A program made the translations under genes and the position numbers. Below, piece by piece: positions 6,863-15,590 of a DNA stretch of 33,347 nt (position 1 is its first letter; each line of letters begins with the position of its first letter). The DNA comes from Brevibacillus panacihumi (GTDB lineage Bacteria > Bacillota > Bacilli > Brevibacillales > Brevibacillaceae): positions 1 through 33,347 of the forward strand of contig NZ_RHHT01000035.1 of NCBI RefSeq assembly GCF_003710985.1. Direction: 5' to 3'. Under the pieces are notes generated by a model. The model saw nothing but the letters and a program-made list of their open reading frames with translations. It had not been told where the DNA came from and searched no databases.

Positions 6863-7785
6863 AGGTAGCGATTGGTGTCCTCACCTACAAACGCCCGGAT
6901 GGACTGAAAAGGCTTTTGGCAGGCTTGGAGCTTCTCACCTTTGAAAAGGCTTGTACTCCGGAAGTGCACGTTCTGGTGATTGACAACGACCCAGAGGCAA
7001 GCGCGCAAGATTTTTGCTTACAGCGGCAGGAAAGTTATCGATGGAAGCTGGTGTACAGCCAAGAGACGCGCAGGGGAATCTCGCATGCGCGAAACCGGGC
7101 TTTGGCTCTTGGTGCGGACGGGTATGACGGGATCGCCTTTATCGATGATGACGAGGAGCCGGCCCCTGACTGGCTGGATCAATTGCTCTTTGTCCAGCAG
7201 GAATACGGGGCTGATGTCGTGACGGGACCGGTACTGCCGAGAATGGAAGAGCCCGCGCCTGACTGGAGCAAAAAGGGAAAATTTTACGAACGGTCCCGCC
7301 ATCCGACAGGCTTTCGCATGGAATTGGCTCGAACGGGTAATGTGCTGATCAGTACCAGCCTGCTGAAAAATCCGACGAACCGCTTCGACCCCCGCTACGG
7401 CTTGTCTGGCGGGGAGGATACCCATTTTTTCCTGCGCATTCGCCAACAAGGTCACGAGATTATTTGGGCGGACGAAGCCGTCGTCTACGAGTGGGTGCCG
7501 GCAAGCAGAATCAAGCCGGGATGGCTTTTGCAAAGAGCATACCGTTCGGGAAACACCTATGCCCTGTGCGAGCGGGATATCCGCTTGCCTGCTCACCGCC
7601 TGCTGCTTCGCGCTGTGAAGGGAGTCATGCGGATCGGATGGGGCATGCTGCTGCTTCTCCCATCCGTCTTGCTCGGACCTGTGCGCCTGATCCGTTCCCT
7701 GCAGCAGATCTGCATCGGAGCGGGAATGGTAATGGGGCTTGCGGGGAGCAGGTATGAGGAATACGAAGAGACGCACGGCGTGTGA
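6859..7785 (+). CDS. Family 2 glycosyltransferase, 308 aa
   Basis: A GT-A fold enzyme that adds one sugar to the lipid-linked repeat unit on the cytoplasmic side. The N-terminus has IGVLTYKRPDGLKRLL. The nucleotide region ends in the metal-binding aspartates of FIDDDEEP (about residues 95-100), and the acceptor region has LSGGEDTHFFLRIRQQG followed by ADEAVVYEWVP. A hydrophobic stretch near residues 250-275 probably associates with the membrane. The overall pattern resembles succinoglycan ExoM-like transferases, but donor and acceptor are unknown. The ATGA overlap with the polymerase gene and the GGGAGGGAGG upstream support the start. Confidence 0.92.
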   Translation: MKVAIGVLTYKRPDGLKRLLAGLELLTFEKACTPEVHVLVIDNDPEASAQDFCLQRQESYRWKLVYSQETRRGISHARNRALALGADGYDGIAFIDDDEEPAPDWLDQLLFVQQEYGADVVTGPVLPRMEEPAPDWSKKGKFYERSRHPTGFRMELARTGNVLISTSLLKNPTNRFDPRYGLSGGEDTHFFLRIRQQGHEIIWADEAVVYEWVPASRIKPGWLLQRAYRSGNTYALCERDIRLPAHRLLLRAVKGVMRIGWGMLLLLPSVLLGPVRLIRSLQQICIGAGMVMGLAGSRYEEYEETHGV

Positions 7786-7814
7786 GGAGCCGATGAGAGT
7801 CAGGAGGAGCTTCG

Positions 7815-8780
7815 ATGAAAACACTGATTACGGGTGTGGCCGGTTTTCTAGGTTCTCATCTGTTGAAAGATTTGCTCGCGAAAGGAAAGCTCGTCATTGG
7901 GATCGACAACCTGTCTACGGGCCGTTTGGCACATATCGAGGAGGTGAGAAATCATCCGCATTTTCACTTCATCCTCTACGATGTGTCCGATCCGGGCGTA
8001 CTCCAACTCGATTCCCTCCTGGATGTGGGCGAAATCTATCATCTTGCTTCACCGGCATCGCCCAAATTTTACCAAAACGACCCTTTTGCCACGATTGCGG
8101 TCAACACCATCGGGACCAAGCACATGCTGGAATTGGCGAAGATGAACCACGCCAGACTGCTGTATGCGAGTACGAGCGAAGCGTATGGCGATCCAGTGAT
8201 GCATCCCCAACCGGAGGAGTATCGGGGAAATGTCAACACCTGGGGGCCGCGAGCCTGCTACGACGAAGCGAAGCGGTTGGGCGAGGTGCTCTGCTATGAG
8301 TATTACCAGCGTTTTGGTGTGCAAGTGAAGGTGGCGCGCATTTTCAACACCTACTCGGCAGGACTGCGCAACGACGATGGAAGAGTCATCTCCAATTTTG
8401 TCAACCAGGCGTTGAACGGGTCGGCGATCACCGTATACGGAGACGGAAAGCAGACGCGCTCGTTCTGCTATGTGGATGACAATATCCGCGCCTTGCAGCT
8501 GATGATGGAGAGAAATGGCGCGACCGGAGAGATCATTAATATCGGAAATCCGCAGGAGTACGAGATCTTGGAAGTGGCCCGGATGGTGAAAGAGATGTGT
8601 CAGTCGACTAGCGAAATCACCTTCCATCCACTGCCCAAGGATGATCCGAGAGTACGCAGACCCGTGATCGAAAAAGCAAAATTGCTGCTGGACTGGAAGC
8701 CCCAGATCCATCTGGAGGAAGGGCTGCGCCGTACGATCAAAGCGTACAGGGAGCGGCGGGTGGAGCGTGTCCAGTCATAA
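7815..8780 (+). CDS. UDP-glucuronate decarboxylase (UDP-xylose synthase), 321 aa
   Basis: An extended short-chain dehydrogenase that converts UDP-glucuronate to UDP-xylose (or the 4-keto intermediate) with bound NAD. Features include the Rossmann motif GVAGFLGSHL, the family-specific YHLASPASPKFYQNDP segment, STSEAYGDP, the catalytic pair YDEAK (Tyr149, Lys153), ARIFNTYSAG and NDDGRVISNFVNQAL, and YGDGKQTRSFCYVDD. This combination is characteristic of UXS rather than UDP-glucose 4-epimerase. The start has AGGAGGAG eight bases upstream. The UDP-glucose dehydrogenase gene that makes its substrate follows directly. Length fits bacterial UXS. The polymer should therefore contain xylose, or arabinose if a 4-epimerase exists elsewhere. 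Confidence 0.9.
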   Translation: MKTLITGVAGFLGSHLLKDLLAKGKLVIGIDNLSTGRLAHIEEVRNHPHFHFILYDVSDPGVLQLDSLLDVGEIYHLASPASPKFYQNDPFATIAVNTIGTKHMLELAKMNHARLLYASTSEAYGDPVMHPQPEEYRGNVNTWGPRACYDEAKRLGEVLCYEYYQRFGVQVKVARIFNTYSAGLRNDDGRVISNFVNQALNGSAITVYGDGKQTRSFCYVDDNIRALQLMMERNGATGEIINIGNPQEYEILEVARMVKEMCQSTSEITFHPLPKDDPRVRRPVIEKAKLLLDWKPQIHLEEGLRRTIKAYRERRVERVQS

Positions 8781-8799
8781 TGCCAAAGGGGGAGAGGAC

Positions 8800-10206
8800 A
8801 TGAGGGTCGTATGTATCGGAGCAGGCTACGTCGGCAGTGTGACGGGAACGGCATTGGCTGCGAACCACCATCATACAACGATCATTGATGTGAATCAGGA
8901 AAAGATCGAGCGGCTGAGCCGGGGGGAGTGCCCGATCTATGAGCCCGGGATGGAGACTTTGTTGCCGACATTGATCGGAAAAAGCTTGTTTGCGACGACG
9001 TCCTATGACGCTGTTGCCGAGGCGGATGTGATCTTCATCGCGGTCGGAACTCCGTCCAACCCGGACGGTTCAGCCGATCTGCGCTACATCAAACAGACAG
9101 CCGAGCAAATCGGCAAGCATTTGTCAGGTGAGCGTTTTACCGTCATTGCGATGAAATCGACGGTTCCGGTTGGGACCTGCCAATGGGTCACGACGTTATT
9201 AGCCGAGGCCTCGGGGCTGACTCCCGAATCGGATTTTACCGTCGTCAGCAATCCGGAATTTCTGCGTGAGGGCTTTGCGCTGCAGGACGTCTTTTTTCCG
9301 GACCGGATCGTGATCGGAAGCGTTCATCCGCAAGGCTTGTCGGCGATGCGCACGCTGTATCAGGGAGTGCTGGAGCGAAGCGGGTACGAGGATCTTTGCC
9401 AGCATTTCTCCTTCTCCTATGATCTGGCTGCACCGCCCGCTGTCTATTTTGAGACGGATACCAGGAGCGCGGAGCTGGTCAAATACGCTTCCAATGCTTT
9501 TCTGGCAGTGAAAATCAGCTATATCAATGAAATTGCCAGGCTTTGCGAGGCGCTTGGCGGCAATGTGCTGGACGTGGCGACCGGCATGGGACTGGACAGC
9601 CGCATCGGACCCAAGTTCTTGCAGGTATCGAGCGGCTGGAGCGGCAGTTGCTTTCCCAAGGATACGGCGGAGCTGTTGTCTGCTAGTGAGAAGGTGGGCA
9701 GCGAGCTGATGGTCGTCAAGGCGGCCGTCGTCTCCAATGAAAGAATGCACCAGTACGTGGTGGAGAAGCTCAAGCGCAGACTGAACAGCCTGAGCGGCAA
9801 ACAAATCGGCATTCTGGGCCTGACCTTCAAGCCTGATACGGATGATGCGCGCCGTACCCAGGCGTCGTACATCATCGAAAAGCTGCTGGAGGAAGGGGCG
9901 AAGATACGCGTCCATGATCCGCAGGGGATGAGCATGTTTCGCGAGCTGAATCCCGACATGCCGATCACGTATTGCTCGGACCCGATTCAGACAGGTCAAG
10001 ACGCAGATGCTGTAGTCCTGCTCACACACTGGAGCATGTACAAAGAGATGGATTGGCAGCAGGTGGCTGGCATGATGCGGCAGCCGTACTTGCTCGATAC
10101 GCGCAATTTTCTCGACGCATCGCGCATGCAAGCATGCGGTTATGATTACCAAGGACTGGGCGTGGCAGCAAATGTCTCCCCTTCGCTAGGTGTGATGGGC
10201 AAATGA
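8800..10206 (+). CDS. UDP-glucose 6-dehydrogenase, 468 aa
   Basis: Oxidises UDP-glucose to UDP-glucuronate using two NAD. It has the N-terminal NAD motif GAGYVGSVTGTALA, the FIAVGTPSNPDGSADL segment, MKSTVPVGT, SNPEFLREGFALQD and the central AELVKYASNAFLAVKISYIN helix. The catalytic cysteine is C284 in GSCFPKD, and the C-terminal domain has GLTFKPDTDD and VLLTHW. Start at 8800 is chosen because GGGGGAGAGG lies just upstream; the earlier ATG at 8767 would overlap the xylose synthase. It ends with an ATGA overlap with the Tat-exported protein. It links GalU to the xylose synthase and also supplies glucuronate, which may be the target of the amide-forming genes downstream. Confidence 0.95.
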   Translation: MRVVCIGAGYVGSVTGTALAANHHHTTIIDVNQEKIERLSRGECPIYEPGMETLLPTLIGKSLFATTSYDAVAEADVIFIAVGTPSNPDGSADLRYIKQTAEQIGKHLSGERFTVIAMKSTVPVGTCQWVTTLLAEASGLTPESDFTVVSNPEFLREGFALQDVFFPDRIVIGSVHPQGLSAMRTLYQGVLERSGYEDLCQHFSFSYDLAAPPAVYFETDTRSAELVKYASNAFLAVKISYINEIARLCEALGGNVLDVATGMGLDSRIGPKFLQVSSGWSGSCFPKDTAELLSASEKVGSELMVVKAAVVSNERMHQYVVEKLKRRLNSLSGKQIGILGLTFKPDTDDARRTQASYIIEKLLEEGAKIRVHDPQGMSMFRELNPDMPITYCSDPIQTGQDADAVVLLTHWSMYKEMDWQQVAGMMRQPYLLDTRNFLDASRMQACGYDYQGLGVAANVSPSLGVMGK

Positions 10207-11804
10207 ATGAAGAGAAAAAACGAATACGCATCTCAAGACGCCATTTTTTGAAGGTAGCCATGCTTTCTACAGTGATGGCCACTATCGGAGGCATCCCGTT
10301 TATCCATCGAAATTGGAAGCTGGCAGCGGCAGCGCCAGCTCTGGCGATGCCTGCCCCCAAGAAATTTCCGCGCAAACCGATGATCGCAGCGGAAAATGAA
10401 AAGCCCGGAACGGCAAACTGGCGAGTGACAAAGCCTGCGGCGGGACAGATACAGGGTTATGCCTCTGCCACCAGCGTGACAGGAGGAGATACCCTTCAGC
10501 TGCATATCAGCACCCGAACCCAAGGGCAACGATACGACCTGGAAGTATACCGCTTGGGGTATTACCAGGGCAAAGGGGCGCGACAGGTGTTTTCCAAGAA
10601 AGGACTGACGGGCCAGGCACAAGGATGGTGGTCGCAACAGGAAGGCAGACATGGGCTGCCGGAGCCGGACCCGGACACAAAGCTGCTGGACCTGGGCTGG
10701 CGACCTTCTTTTGATCTCAGAATTGGAGAGGATTGGGTGACGGGTCTGTACGTCGTCCGATTGACAGAGGCAGACGGCTTTCAGTCCTACATACCGTTCC
10801 TCGTGCGCGATGAGCAGTACGAGCACGATCTCATGGTCCAGTCCTCCGTAACGACGTGGCATGCATACAGCGCCTGGGGAGGATACGGCTACTACGGACA
10901 TTATGACGAGGAGACAGGGAAGTACCTCGAGTACGATGACGATCCGAAAAATGTCGCCGTGAAGATCTCGTACAACCGCCCATACGAACAGTACAGCGGC
11001 TCGGGGGATTTGTACCTGGAGTACCCGACTGTCTACTGGCTGGAGTCCAAGGGCTATGATATAGGCTACGTGACGAATATCGATACCCATTTGGGGAGGG
11101 TCCCGTGGACTCCGAAGGGATTCGTCTCTCTGGGCCACGACGAGTACTACTCCCGCCAGATGCGGACGTATGTAGAGCGGCTGCGGGATCAGGGGGTTCA
11201 CCTCGCCTTCTTCGGGGCCAACGATGTGTACTGGCAGATCCGCTTCGAGGATGATCCCGCGCGAACAGACGGGAGTGAGCGGCGAGAGCCAAGACTGCAG
11301 GTTTGCTACAAATATCGAGCCATTGCAGAGGATCCCGTCGAGCAGCGCAAATTATTGACCACAGAATGGCGCAACATCAACGAACCGGAGAATCAGCTCT
11401 TGGGACAGATGTATGAAGGTCTCGTCTCCCAAGGCTATGACTGGGTCGTGAGCAATCCGAATCACTGGCTGTACGAGGGGCTTCAAGTCCGGAAGGGGGA
11501 GGCTGTCAGAGGATTGGTGGGCTGGGAGTACGACACGGTGACAAACGATATTTTTACACCCGCCAATCTGGATATCATTGCTGCTTCTCCACTGGTCAAT
11601 ACAAAGGGCAAGAAGGCAGAGGCGCATACGACCATTTATCGCTATTGGACGAATGCTCTGGTCTTCGACGCCGGCACGATATACTGGTGCTTCGGTCTGG
11701 CCAATCCTTGGGAAGATGCGCGAGGCAACGTCAGTGAGATCATCCAGGGAGTGACGGCCAACCTGTTGAATCGGTTTGTTGACGTGCAGCAAAAGGAGTC
11801 ATGA
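10203..11804 (+). CDS. Tat-exported N,N-dimethylformamidase beta-subunit-like protein, 533 aa
   Basis: The N-terminus is a textbook twin-arginine signal: SRRHFLK at residues 11-17, a hydrophobic stretch to about 34, and an alanine-rich AxA cleavage region near residues 40-50. The mature part matches the family related to the large subunit of N,N-dimethylformamidase: ENEKPGTANWRV, then QGYASATSVTGGDTLQLHIS (an Ig-like N-terminal part), YRLGYYQGKGAR, then TWHAYSAWGGYGYYG, SLGHDEYYSRQMR and FFGANDVYWQIRFE. Dimethylformamidase is a mononuclear iron amidohydrolase; whether the metal ligands are all kept needs a structural alignment. Export in folded form through Tat fits a metalloenzyme. ATGA overlaps on both sides tie it to the dehydrogenase and to the asparagine-synthetase-like gene. 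The substrate is unknown; a role on an amidated or N-substituted polymer is inference. Confidence 0.85.
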   Translation: MNEEKKRIRISRRHFLKVAMLSTVMATIGGIPFIHRNWKLAAAAPALAMPAPKKFPRKPMIAAENEKPGTANWRVTKPAAGQIQGYASATSVTGGDTLQLHISTRTQGQRYDLEVYRLGYYQGKGARQVFSKKGLTGQAQGWWSQQEGRHGLPEPDPDTKLLDLGWRPSFDLRIGEDWVTGLYVVRLTEADGFQSYIPFLVRDEQYEHDLMVQSSVTTWHAYSAWGGYGYYGHYDEETGKYLEYDDDPKNVAVKISYNRPYEQYSGSGDLYLEYPTVYWLESKGYDIGYVTNIDTHLGRVPWTPKGFVSLGHDEYYSRQMRTYVERLRDQGVHLAFFGANDVYWQIRFEDDPARTDGSERREPRLQVCYKYRAIAEDPVEQRKLLTTEWRNINEPENQLLGQMYEGLVSQGYDWVVSNPNHWLYEGLQVRKGEAVRGLVGWEYDTVTNDIFTPANLDIIAASPLVNTKGKKAEAHTTIYRYWTNALVFDAGTIYWCFGLANPWEDARGNVSEIIQGVTANLLNRFVDVQQKES

Positions 11805-13327
11805 TGATGATCCCCAATAAGGAACGGCTCGTTTATCGCCGTCAATTTGTCATCGGCACCCGGTATGTGGGAATGGACGACTGGCAGCGGGTTGCACTCG
11901 ATGACCGCTTGTGTCTCTCGGTTCACCCTGATTTGCAGGTGGCGCAATCCTACAGACCAAACAGTCAATTGACACTGCTCGGCTACCTGATCGACCCGGA
12001 GCATCCTGAGTGGAGCAATGAAGAAATTCTGCATGACATTCATCAGCAGTGCGCATCATTCGAGCAGCTTTTGGAGGGTGCCGAGCATTGCGGGGGAAGA
12101 TGGATTCTATTATTCAGGAGCGGGAACAAGCTAAAGCTCTTCCACGATTCCTGCGGCATGCGCCAGGTTTTCTACAGTGTGCAGCCTGATGGCGTGTGGT
12201 GCGCGTCCCAGGCTGTCACGCTTGCCGCGCACATTGGCGCCAAAGTGGATGAGAATGAACACCTGCGGCAGTTTATGCAATCCAAGCCTTTTCAAAGCGA
12301 GGAAAATCTATGGCCGGGTGACGGCACTCCCTTTGCAGGCATCAAGCATTTGCCGCCCAATCACAGCCTTGACATGCAGAGTGGGAAGGTGGAGCGTTTT
12401 TGGCCTGTCCAAAAGCTGCAGCCGCTTGCCTTGGAAGAGGCCGTGAGCCGTGCCAGCCGCATGCTGATCGGCTCGATCGAAGCGATAGCCAGACGATCTG
12501 AGGTGATGCTTCCGGTGACGGCGGGTTGGGACAGCCGCATTTTGCTGGCTGCCAGCCGAAGGGTAAGCAAACAGGTGCATTACTATATAACGCTTCATCC
12601 CGGCCTGGAGGAGGATTCGCCTGATGTGGCGATTCCCTCGAGACTTTTGTCCCGGCTGGGTCTCGCCTTTCACATCCACCCTTCACCAGAGCAAATGGAT
12701 GAACAATTTGTCCACATCAACAGAAAAAATGCGCAAATGCGCGATCTGGCCAAAACGAGAATCATCTACCAGCATTACCTTCATTCCCAGGGAAAAGTGA
12801 ATATAAGCGGCAATTACAGTGAGATTGCGAGAGAGTGCTACTACGACTACCATCCCAATCGAGAAGTAACGGGTGCTTTTCTGGCCAGATACACCAAACT
12901 GGGGAAAAATCCGTTTGTCATAAATAGCTTCGATGCCTGGCTGAATGGAATCAAGGACCATGAAAAATGGGGCATAAATCCTTTGACCTTGTTCGAGTGG
13001 GAACAGATTTTCGGCAACTGGGGCGCGATATATTCGGCCGAGCAGGATATTGCCATCGAGGAATTCAGCCCCTTCAACAATCGCAAAATTCTAACCACGC
13101 TATTGGCAGTGAAGAACAGCTTCGGATCACGCAATTTTTTATATCGGGAGATGATTCGGCAGATGTGGCCAGAAACCTTGCTGGAACCAATCAACCCGAT
13201 GTCGGCACCGTCCTTACTCAGGAAAATCGGCAAGGAAGCGCTGCGCGGAGGGCTTTATTACGGCTACCAGGCATTGAAAAAGGGCAGCGGGCTGTTGACC
13301 AGCAAGCGCAAGGAGGAGACGACGTGA
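11804..13327 (+). CDS. Asparagine-synthetase-like protein, 507 aa
   Basis: The C-terminal two thirds resemble the ATP-pyrophosphatase (PP-loop) domain of asparagine synthetase. The loop reads PVTAGWDSR at about residue 237, a variant of the SGGxDS motif, followed by a Rossmann-like region and FSPFNNRKILTTLL near the end. The N-terminal 200 residues look like a degenerate Ntn domain (FEQLLEGAEHCGGRWILLFR, then FHDSCGMRQVFYSV) but lack the N-terminal catalytic cysteine, so glutamine is probably not the direct nitrogen source. Three ATGs stand in tandem at 11801-11809; AGGAG at 11794-11798 best fits the second (or third). It overlaps both neighbours. In polysaccharide loci such proteins are suspected of amidating uronic acids or ligating amino groups; here the glucuronate pathway is adjacent, but the role is inference. 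Confidence 0.83.
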   Translation: MMIPNKERLVYRRQFVIGTRYVGMDDWQRVALDDRLCLSVHPDLQVAQSYRPNSQLTLLGYLIDPEHPEWSNEEILHDIHQQCASFEQLLEGAEHCGGRWILLFRSGNKLKLFHDSCGMRQVFYSVQPDGVWCASQAVTLAAHIGAKVDENEHLRQFMQSKPFQSEENLWPGDGTPFAGIKHLPPNHSLDMQSGKVERFWPVQKLQPLALEEAVSRASRMLIGSIEAIARRSEVMLPVTAGWDSRILLAASRRVSKQVHYYITLHPGLEEDSPDVAIPSRLLSRLGLAFHIHPSPEQMDEQFVHINRKNAQMRDLAKTRIIYQHYLHSQGKVNISGNYSEIARECYYDYHPNREVTGAFLARYTKLGKNPFVINSFDAWLNGIKDHEKWGINPLTLFEWEQIFGNWGAIYSAEQDIAIEEFSPFNNRKILTTLLAVKNSFGSRNFLYREMIRQMWPETLLEPINPMSAPSLLRKIGKEALRGGLYYGYQALKKGSGLLTSKRKEETT

Positions 13328-14526
13328 GCCAGATGCAAAAACGTCCGCGCGTAGCCATCGTGTACAAATCATTGCCCCAGTATCGCCGCAGGTTTTATGA
13401 ACTGCTCAAAACGCAATTGGAATTATATGGAATTGAATTTGTGTTAATCTACGGCCAGCCTGGTGCCTCGGAAGCGAGCAAGCGTGATTCCATCCACTTG
13501 CCGTGGGCGAAGAGGATTGAAAACAAGATCTTTCGTTTGGGATCGCGCGAGCTGTATTGGCAGCCCTGCCTTCGTCAGCTGCAGGGAGTCGATCTCGTCA
13601 TCGTCGAGCAGGCGAGCAAGCTGATGCTCAATTATGTGCTGATGCTGCAAAGCCTTTGGGGCACGCGCAGGCTTGCTTTTTGGGGGCATGGCCGCAATTT
13701 TCAGGATCATAATGCCAGTTGGCTGGGCGAGAAAGTGAAGGCCTGGATGTCCCGTCATGTCCACTGGTGGTTTTCCTACAATGATTTGAGTGCCGAGGTC
13801 GTAAAAGAGCTGGGGTTCCCGGCAGAGAGAATCACATCCGTGCAAAATGCGATTGATACCCGCCAGCTCGTACGGGAAAAAGAGTCCTGGACGATGGACA
13901 GACTGGCTTCCTTCAAGCAGTCCATGGGTATCGCCAGTGAAAACATCGGCTTGTACACGGGCGGCATGTATCCGGAAAAAAGGCTTCCGTTTTTACTGAA
14001 GGCATGCGAGAGGATTCGCGAGCAAATCCCTGATTTCCAGATGATTTTTATCGGAGCGGGCGTAGAGGATGGGGTGGTGAAGGAAGCGGCGGCGAGGCAT
14101 GACTGGATCCACTATGCGGGACCCAAATTTGAAGCGGAGAAGGTGCCGTATTTTTTGATCTCCAAGCTGTTCCTGATGCCGGGATTGGTCGGTCTGGCGA
14201 TCCTCGACACGTTTGCGCTGGGAGTGCCGCTCGTCACGACCCAAGTCCGCTACCACAGTCCGGAGATCGAGTATTTGCGCAATCATGAAAACGGGGTCAT
14301 GCTGGAGCAGGCAGACGATGTGGACGCCTACGCGGCCAAAGTCGTCGAACTGATGACCGATGAGCAGAGCCTGCAAAAGCTGCAGCAAGGCTGCTTGCAG
14401 GCGAGTCTGACCTATACGATAGAAGAAATGGCGGAGCGGTTTGCCCAAGGCATATGCCGGGCAGTGGAAGCCGCTCGCGACAACCGCAGTGCGGCGGATG
14501 GAGGAGAGCAGATATGGCAGTCGTAA
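13324..14526 (+). CDS. Family 4-type glycosyltransferase, 400 aa
   Basis: A GT-B fold retaining glycosyltransferase. The N-terminal half begins [20 protein letters not shown]. The C-terminal nucleotide-sugar domain shows [19 protein letters not shown], then [20 protein letters not shown], and [20 protein letters not shown] where the usual glutamate-rich EX7E segment appears in altered form. The GTG at 13324 is taken as start: AAGGAGGAG ends about seven bases upstream and GTGA overlaps the previous stop. The open frame runs further upstream to 12967, but that part is out-of-frame sequence of the asparagine-synthetase-like gene and has no ribosome site. Donor and acceptor are unknown. It overlaps the epimerase gene by 13 bases. 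Confidence 0.88.
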   Translation: MSQMQKRPRVAIVYKSLPQYRRRFYELLKTQLELYGIEFVLIYGQPGASEASKRDSIHLPWAKRIENKIFRLGSRELYWQPCLRQLQGVDLVIVEQASKLMLNYVLMLQSLWGTRRLAFWGHGRNFQDHNASWLGEKVKAWMSRHVHWWFSYNDLSAEVVKELGFPAERITSVQNAIDTRQLVREKESWTMDRLASFKQSMGIASENIGLYTGGMYPEKRLPFLLKACERIREQIPDFQMIFIGAGVEDGVVKEAAARHDWIHYAGPKFEAEKVPYFLISKLFLMPGLVGLAILDTFALGVPLVTTQVRYHSPEIEYLRNHENGVMLEQADDVDAYAAKVVELMTDEQSLQKLQQGCLQASLTYTIEEMAERFAQGICRAVEAARDNRSAADGGEQIWQS

Positions 14527-15590
14527 TCATTACAGGGGCAGCGGGACTGATCGGCTCGGAAGCTGCCTCGTTTTATGCGGAAGCAGGCTACCACGTAGTC
14601 GGAATTGACAATAATATGCGGCAAACCTTTTTCGGCGAAGAAGGCTCCACCTTGTGGAATCGCTCGCGCCTGCTCTCCACCTACAAGCAACGGTACGAAC
14701 ATTATGACGCGGATATACGCGACCGCGAAGAGCTGGACCGGATCTTTTCGCGCTATGCTTCCGAAATCGCGCTGATCGTTCATACTGCTGCCCAGCCGTC
14801 CCATGACTGGGCAGCAAAAAATCCGTTGCTGGACTTTACGGTCAACGCCAACGGAACCCTCCATCTGCTGGAGGCGACGCGGCGATTCTGCCCCGAGGCA
14901 GTCTTCGTCTTTACCTCGACGAACAAGGTTTACGGGGATGCGCCCAATCGCTTGCCGCTGGTGGAAGGGGAAACGCGCTGGGAAGTGGAAAAAAACCACC
15001 CGTTCCACCAGGGCATCAGTGAAGAGATGAGTGTCGATCAGAGCATGCATTCCTTGTTTGGCGCCTCCAAACTGGCTGCCGACATTCTCGTCCAGGAGTA
15101 CGGGCGCTATTTCGGAATGAGAACGGTCTGTTTTCGCGGCGGCGTATTGAGCGGGTCCAGGCAGGCGGGCGTTCCCCTGCACGGCTTTATCAACTACCTG
15201 ATGAAATGCGCGATGACAGGCACGCCATACACGATCCTGGGGTACAAGGGCAAACAGGTGCGGGATGTCATCCATGCGAGAGACGTCATCGCGGCGATTC
15301 ATGCGGTCTTTTCCCAGCCTCCTGCGCCGGGTGAGGTGTACAACCTGGGCGGCGGCATCTTCTCCAATGTCTCCATGCTGGAAGCGATCCTGCTGACCGA
15401 GAAAATTACGGGCAAGCCTGTGGAGCATCGCTACAGCGAGCAGCACAGGGCAGGCGACCATATCTGGTACGTCAGCGATGTGCGCAAGCTGATGCGAGAC
15501 TACCCGCATTGGAAAATTACATGCTCCATATCCATGATCATGGAGGAAATCTACGCGGAAAACAAAGAGAGATGGAGTCATGCCTTATGA
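14514..15590 (+). CDS. NAD-dependent epimerase/dehydratase, CDP-tyvelose-epimerase-like, with Phe for the catalytic Tyr, 358 aa
   Basis: An extended SDR with the NAD motif [15 protein letters not shown], then [15 protein letters not shown] and [16 protein letters not shown]. The segment STNKVYGD and the segment [17 protein letters not shown] resemble CDP-paratose/tyvelose 2-epimerases more than UDP-glucose 4-epimerases. In the catalytic YxxxK position the sequence is FGASK: Phe182 replaces the usual Tyr while Lys186 stays. The codon is TTT, and the frame is intact on both sides, so this is not a frameshift. Tyvelose epimerase works through C2 oxidation and also uses this region; whether the Phe form is active is open. 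GAGGAG at 14500-14505 supports the ATG at 14514. It overlaps the flanking genes by 13 and 4 bases. The nucleotide sugar it acts on is unknown. Confidence 0.82.
   Translation: MAVVIITGAAGLIGSEAASFYAEAGYHVVGIDNNMRQTFFGEEGSTLWNRSRLLSTYKQRYEHYDADIRDREELDRIFSRYASEIALIVHTAAQPSHDWAAKNPLLDFTVNANGTLHLLEATRRFCPEAVFVFTSTNKVYGDAPNRLPLVEGETRWEVEKNHPFHQGISEEMSVDQSMHSLFGASKLAADILVQEYGRYFGMRTVCFRGGVLSGSRQAGVPLHGFINYLMKCAMTGTPYTILGYKGKQVRDVIHARDVIAAIHAVFSQPPAPGEVYNLGGGIFSNVSMLEAILLTEKITGKPVEHRYSEQHRAGDHIWYVSDVRKLMRDYPHWKITCSISMIMEEIYAENKERWSHAL

Noticed and set aside
7815..8780. Assignment as UDP-glucose 4-epimerase
   Set aside because: The HLASPASP, NDDGRVISNF and YDEAK segments are those of UDP-glucuronate decarboxylase.
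10233..11201. A 322-residue minus-strand frame opposite the Tat-exported protein
   Set aside because: The plus strand has a clear Tat signal and family motifs; the minus frame shows no motif and no start context.
12967..13323. N-terminal extension of the GT4 reading frame by 119 residues
   Set aside because: It overlaps the asparagine-synthetase-like gene out of frame and lacks a ribosome site; the GTG at 13324 has a strong one and an overlap with the previous stop.
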